Positions 60,401 through 64,000 of a stretch of DNA of 64,000 nucleotides are shown in pieces. The stretch covers positions 756,001 through 820,000 of the forward strand of contig JAUIRK010000142.1 of the NCBI GenBank assembly GCA_030549495.1, given 5' to 3'. Position numbers and translations under genes: made by a program. Each line of letters begins with the position of its first letter. Position 1 is the stretch's first letter. The stretch comes from Nectonema munidae. Lineage: Eukaryota > Nematomorpha > Nectonematoida > Nectonematidae. Below the pieces are notes generated by a model that saw only the letters and a program-made list of their open reading frames with translations, was not told where the DNA came from and ran no database searches.

Positions 60401-61490
60401 TAGAGAATTCGCGCTCCACTTCAAAAATTCCACAACCCGGTGTGATGAGTGTTATGACTTGACCGGTTCTCTCAAAATTTCTTTCAATGTAGTGATTTTC
60501 AAAAGAGCTGAGGCATAGATTTATCATTTCCAAGAAGTTTCCTTGAGCAGCTGTTGAATTTTTTGCCATCATAGACTTTACATCCAGATCAGCAAAAGCA
60601 TCATTGCTGAGACCTTTCAAAACATCGGCATAATCAATGAAGCATTTATTCAGTACGCTTAAAACCGGTGTCCAGTTATCGAAGCGTTCATTCTGAACTG
60701 GGATCCAGTAAAAGTCTTGGTACGCACGGCCACAAGAATCTTGTTGCAGAGGTCTTGTTGCTGTTCCATCAACAAAGTAAAAGCGCGAAAAGAGGATGAA
60801 AGTGACGTCATGACAACAATCACTCTCCTTCCACAAGATGAAAAGTTTTTTGATGAAGTGCTGGGCGGCTACTTCGAAGTAGAGGTCGCCATTTTGATTG
60901 AAAAGCCACATTTCCCTACTCATTTGGATGAGAATGTAGAGTTTGGCAGCGTGTGAGCGAAAAATTACCTTCGTGCGCGCATTTAGGCAGCCTCCAACAC
61001 TTACCAGTTGAGACTGTCGCCACATACTGCCGACATGCGCTGTCAGTCCAAAAATGCTCTTACTTGAAATCTGACAGGAAGGATAAACACACAAGCCCGA
61101 AAATTCATTGCTGAACATCCACAAGGAAGCTCGACTGATGTACTTTTCACGAATGAAGAGTTCAACAAAGTCGATGCAATTTTCCGTTTCAGTCGTTGTC
61201 TTCAACATCATTTCCGTGTTTGCTTTTACGTCAAAGTGCGAAGCGAGGGACTGCAAAAGACTCAAATGGCAAGAAAAATCTCTCGTGGTTGAGACCGAGG
61301 GAGCATCAACAACACTGCTGATGCAAATAACGGCAACAGCTCGATAGTTCTCCTCTTTAACGTCAATCAAATGATGGAGGGAGCCAGGCTGGACACAGAT
61401 GTCAGAAAGTTTGCCCCAAAAAATGGCAGACTCCTCTTTCTCGATTTCATTGTGGATGTGGATTTTGACCTTTATCCCATTAGCAGACAT
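57408..61490 (-). CDS. DEPDC5: DEPDC5, GATOR1 subunit (Iml1 family)
   Basis: DEPDC5 with NPRL2 and NPRL3 forms GATOR1, which turns off Rag GTPases and mTORC1 at the lysosome when amino acids are short. The 1360-codon intronless frame matches DEPDC5 throughout. Examples are VELFIREKYISRASLWMF (about 109-126), TKVIFRSHAAKLYILIQMSR (173-192), GRAYQDFYWIPVQNER (254-269), STAAQGNFLEMINL (312-325), RTGQVITLITPGCGIFEVER (341-360) and LINPFEPRNFM near 560. Further on come WESLATPALLPLTT, a DEP-like segment near 960-1030 (FEMFQWLTSNFKFE) and a C-terminal domain with FEFHLRWIMNCEFAIAALV and YMLTKKWRSICTGE. It is about 240 residues shorter than the human protein, mostly in the disordered linkers. The first ATG gives MSANGIKVKIHIH, aligning with the family N-terminus. 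Confidence 0.93.
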   Translation of the reverse strand: MSANGIKVKIHIHNEIEKEESAIFWGKLSDICVQPGSLHHLIDVKEENYRAVAVICISSVVDAPSVSTTRDFSCHLSLLQSLASHFDVKANTEMMLKTTTETENCIDFVELFIREKYISRASLWMFSNEFSGLCVYPSCQISSKSIFGLTAHVGSMWRQSQLVSVGGCLNARTKVIFRSHAAKLYILIQMSREMWLFNQNGDLYFEVAAQHFIKKLFILWKESDCCHDVTFILFSRFYFVDGTATRPLQQDSCGRAYQDFYWIPVQNERFDNWTPVLSVLNKCFIDYADVLKGLSNDAFADLDVKSMMAKNSTAAQGNFLEMINLCLSSFENHYIERNFERTGQVITLITPGCGIFEVEREFSIIVKEKSLDIGIIPDVICLGAPPLCAVPLFQFKQRRGQFCSGAPYTIPIWFTLSFYQTPSYSSKTTHSLYSVDDRRRGYGCTSNEDQKDSSSYPFVADSAFYDDSKDEGFEERLLFHYELCKSKELKKSSHYKHFIAPTNMSPLHKFASLSDISRFTVTDKKCLMCTSFSWHGLPFSRAKENEKNDEKPLINPFEPRNFMSNNWWHTQRWLHIKQKKVFNTLPKFGVRDCAFYRQNFAATSSRSHKNVLSTTNRHEVLEACEWSPVVVSECDLSTEASVIKFGVYWESLATPALLPLTTETDYFSINDFSISEYFVFPECDEFYSLKSLFHDMLLQRLKRNCQIITKKDFSATTALFTSNKSISSQSFSAPTASLFHAVKSRDSVDNLQCFLAVGRSFHLLTLDSMAGHIIVKQYRPRFTAKTRDFCYAYHLLTPDSSEFQVMCKSFKFKSFENFWWNYVDMFICTRGTAKDFTLCEKMLYWRCKFVLLPVMATVINKICACSDSHLNQFASLNDFKRDSCSAFKNFHNFIFSLNKMTKSNHFTSVSSSPSDSAVPSAIDLSPNETKNQILQHYAQNASSLSGVFEKMISSIQLYTFENKTDEVYALSFEMFQWLTSNFKFELQDDSIQICCKIINKFIETKLLSKSFSKQFTLFEKQNFSLGFFLYAVNTSVVRQMEHQDSVQLITLQFSICDFILYLDSIFFIGYTTTDSHFSSSNTDEPIMSAGFNEIRVKVGKEKLSGCSHDKEDDDKRIKSSSKDPKNIEKDDASLIENDWFNISYNKIFNPLYAFEFHLRWIMNCEFAIAALVINHIGKKALNFNFHLLPIPSYLFLPEDHPRHDALRHNPVIHLTEDFYEFSKGIHKPTNSSAPSVAGFIDAFLTEFGFLKLFSRDSTNQNSKEEQDEGAESRQIYVHVCGAAFIRVGLIQQEGRKDSCHFEFLWEWNYMLTKKWRSICTGEIEFHDNLLKDFRKFCANDDDRLFLGWRKFIDVTSDLMK

Positions 61491-61929
61491 TCATTCAATT
61501 CATAGCCAAATCTTTCAATTTTGATGAAGTATAAAAAAAATAGAATTATAACATTTCGACCACGTAGTTTTTGCTTTGACCAAACGAAAGACTTATACTC
61601 TGCTACTACGCAGATTTATTAAGGTTATGCTAAACTTAGAATTATATGTTATCATTAAAGAAATATAAAGGCATCGATTTTTTAATTAAAAATTATCATC
61701 ACAAATTCTTAATAAAAATGTAGAATACGAAAAGCAAGCATTTTATATTAAAAAAGATATTAGCTTTTTTTAAGTATCGAAAAATCAAGAAAAATAAATA
61801 AGTATATATTATTTATCATAAATATGAAAATTGGAATATTATCAAAAAAGGTTCAGATTTTAAAGCTAAACTACAAAATCATGAAATAAAGAGGTTTCAT
61901 ATATAAATATAAAAAATATATGTATAGTA
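61491..61929. other. DEPDC5 upstream region
   Basis: AT-rich, with no recognisable promoter motif or exon. It ends where the transposon terminus begins. Confidence 0.4.
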
Positions 61930-64000
61930 GGGTGGTCCACTGCATATAGGAGTTTGCTCCCTGGCGTGATTCTGTTTCCATTTGACATGAAAAATATGTG
62001 TGCAAAATTTAAGCCTTGACAAATACTATTTAGGGGTGGCTCAAGGTCTTTATCTAGCGAGCTTCTGGATCCCCCTCCAGGGTTGGTCAACTACTGGGTA
62101 TTATCCGCTCATAGACGGAGGTATCATGCTTGCCAAGCACTCATTGTGGTCCAGATGCTATTTAAAAACTTTGACGATGTAGGAAACAAATCACGTTGTT
62201 GCGAAACAACACCTGGAAGAAAGTGGAGTTGCTCTTCTTTTGTAGTGTGAAGGCCGTTGAACTCCTCAACAAGTTTGACTCCTCGTTCGCAAGATCGTTA
62301 ACTACTGGAAGATTTTTCACTTTTTTGAAACCTTCTTTGAATGATGCATTTTCTTTTCAGTTTTCTGGATCTTCATTAAGAAAGTCAGTGGTAATATCGA
62401 GGTGCTTGAAAAAACGGATTGACTTATGAGTTGCAAAAATTCAAGTGATGGAATTATGAAACTTTTGAATTCAACCCGTTTTGGGGGATCTTTGTCCTTG
62501 CCATCATTTGTTTTCGGAACATCCAAATCTTCAAACAGTACAAGACTTTTGCCATCCACCTAGCGCAGGGGCCGGGAACCTTTTTGACTAAAAGAGCCCA
62601 AAAAACACATATTTTAAAATCTAATCCTCTGAGAGCCATATATATTTTTAAATACTGATTACAACTAAATGGAAAAAGAAGAACAACAATTTTATAGTAT
62701 AATAAGACTCTGAATTTATTTTAAACAACATTGTTTTATCGAAATTTATTAATAAGCAAAGTCTGCTTCCTCATCAGCTTTATTTGTTTCACCGTGATTC
62801 GTAATGATGACGAAATTAAGAGAGTGCAGAATTGGCGAGAAGGATATGCATTATCGCAATACCTCCCTTTATCCTGAAGGCCACCTAATTTATCTGAGAG
62901 CCAGATGCAGTCATCAAAAGAGCCTTCAGATGTCTGGCTCGCGAGCCATAGGTTCCCGACCCCTGATCTAGCGTGATTAAAAGCTCCGGGCTTCTTAAAA
63001 TTAAAATTGTGTAAATTTCCCCCAAGGCAAAATCGCTAGTTCCAAGAATTCCATGTAATCATCTCGCTGATTTTCCTACCACAGCTTAGATTTTGCAAAC
63101 TTTATAATGCATTCCCTTTTAGGCTGTAGCTATGATTCGTAAATGTGGTGGCGGCATGCTAAATTAGGCACAGTGCGACAAAGTGCATGCTCCTGATAAG
63201 CGTCCAGTGTTGGATGCAGTTGTATCGAAGCAAAAGCCTGCAACTTTTTCCTCTAAACACCATTCGTGTAAAAGCTTATAAACTTTAAAAATAAATTTCA
63301 GTTTTGGTACACCAAGAAGTTGTGTTTCTCCAGTAGAGACAGTTGTTATTGAAAATGAAAGGTGGTCTACGGATGTCGTTGAACAAGTGAGAGATGGTAA
63401 TAACTTGCTATGCCAATGCACAATGCATGTTTTGCCTTCGGCTTTGAATATGTTGTGTAAGTTCGTCCATTGACTGGTCATTGACCTGTCCAAGACTTCT
63501 GACGGTCTCAACTACCACAAACAAGGCATTACGATCTGTTATTCCTGTGCGATCTAAGGCTGCTGTAAGCTCTTGAGTCCAGACATTGCTAGGTCGAAAT
63601 CGTTTTTTTGTGGAGTTGCTTTTTCCTGTTCTTCATTTGACTGTTTAGATGACAACGAGTCTTTACGTGACTCTGCTGAGAAGGAAGAACATCTCAGCTG
63701 AAATTGGCTTGTAGATGTTTCGACAAAATGTTTTTGTCTGCGTTTTTCCAGTTGTTTTTCTTGCTCTTTCGATCTTTTTTCTTTGTTTTCTAGTTTTTGA
63801 TCTAATGCGCCCATTGAGCCGCGACACCCTGGTTCTCATTGCGCTATTAAGAATTCTTTGACTTCTTGAATACGAATTAAAGACATTGCATTAGCATGCG
63901 CCACATCAAACAGATTTTTCATTGCAAACTTAATTTTTTTTTCATTTGTTTCTTGTTTTTCTTTAAAAATGTCCAGTGATTAAACAATTTTTTCACTTTT
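61930..64000 (-). mobile_element. Decayed DNA transposon, AERGVKL family (copy B), reaches window edge
   Basis: Minus strand in protein order: a Lys/Glu-rich N-terminus (MGALDQKLENKEKRSKEQEK, 63554-63814), IVHWHSKLLPSL and QLLGVPKLKF, FCFDTTASNTGRLSGAC (about 63180-63230), FKKPGAFNHAR then, after an inserted element, ARWMAKVLYCLKIWMF, and RGVKLVEEFN...FPTSSK (about 62165-62310). The noncoding end GGGTGGTCCACTGCATATAG at 61930 looks like its terminus. Frame changes and stops show it is inactive. It shares motif order with the copy at 28820, and the remaining 5' end lies beyond the window. Confidence 0.7.
62566..62965. mobile_element. hAT MITE, 400 bp, nested in the right-edge transposon
   Basis: The terminal inverted repeats CAGGGGCCGGGAACC and CAGGGGTCGGGAACC match at 14 of 15 bases. 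The 8-bp flanks ACCTAGCG (62558-62565) and ATCTAGCG (62966-62973) are a target-site duplication with one change. The CGGGAACCTATGGCTCGCGA word at the right end is typical of a widespread hAT MITE group. It has no coding capacity. It splits the host transposon inside the codons for HARWMAK. Confidence 0.9.

Noticed and set aside
63164-63814. Host gene at the right edge
   Set aside because: The same motif series occurs at 28820-30260 and the frames are broken, so it is a multicopy transposon protein.
1-64000. CRISPR array, operon or prokaryotic defence system
   Set aside because: No spaced direct repeats, and the spliced animal genes show this is nuclear eukaryotic DNA.
1-64000. LTR retroelement, endogenous retrovirus or Polinton
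   Set aside because: No paired long terminal repeats and no protease, integrase, capsid or protein-primed polymerase motifs were recognised. All reverse transcriptase traces fit LINEs.

Overview
The window looks like nuclear DNA of an animal. It is strongly AT-rich, it holds one spliced gene with long introns and four compact intronless genes, and it is full of decayed DNA transposons, LINEs and tRNA-derived SINE pieces. The proteins are unmistakable metazoan orthologues but diverged, and the mobile-element set (piggyBac MITEs, several hAT families, a Mutator-like element, endonuclease-type LINEs) fits an invertebrate. I cannot fix the phylum. I recognise no retrovirus, LTR element or Polinton.

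Layout. 2131-30962 (+) is a CLIP-170/CLIP1 microtubule plus-end protein. I could assemble it as 12 exons (714 codons) with consistent intron phases, from one CAP-Gly domain through a coiled coil to two C-terminal zinc knuckles. Its introns hold piggyBac MITEs, two hAT transposase remnants, a Mutator-like remnant, SINEs, LINEs and an unclassified transposon. One intronic LINE carries a piece of the gene's own exon 11. From 31 to 44 kb there are only LINE fragments, a pseudogene of SUPT3H, a G-rich tract and AT-rich filler. 44115-46289 (+) is VPS33A, a Sec1/Munc18 subunit of HOPS/CORVET. 47-51 kb holds LINE copies, one nearly complete through endonuclease and reverse transcriptase. 52446-53357 (-) is an intronless SUPT3H/SPT3 (SAGA) gene with a broken partial copy beside it. 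It is divergently paired, about 240 bp apart, with a small single-pass membrane protein that I do not recognise (53597-54040 +). 57408-61490 (-) is an intronless DEPDC5, the GATOR1 subunit that restrains mTORC1. The right edge holds a decayed transposon interrupted by a 400-bp hAT MITE with clear target-site duplications.

The host genes do not form an operon or obvious pathway cluster. VPS33A and DEPDC5 both act at lysosomes, CLIP1 on microtubule ends and SUPT3H in transcription. All similarity claims come from recognising sequence motifs by eye. No search or alignment program was run.
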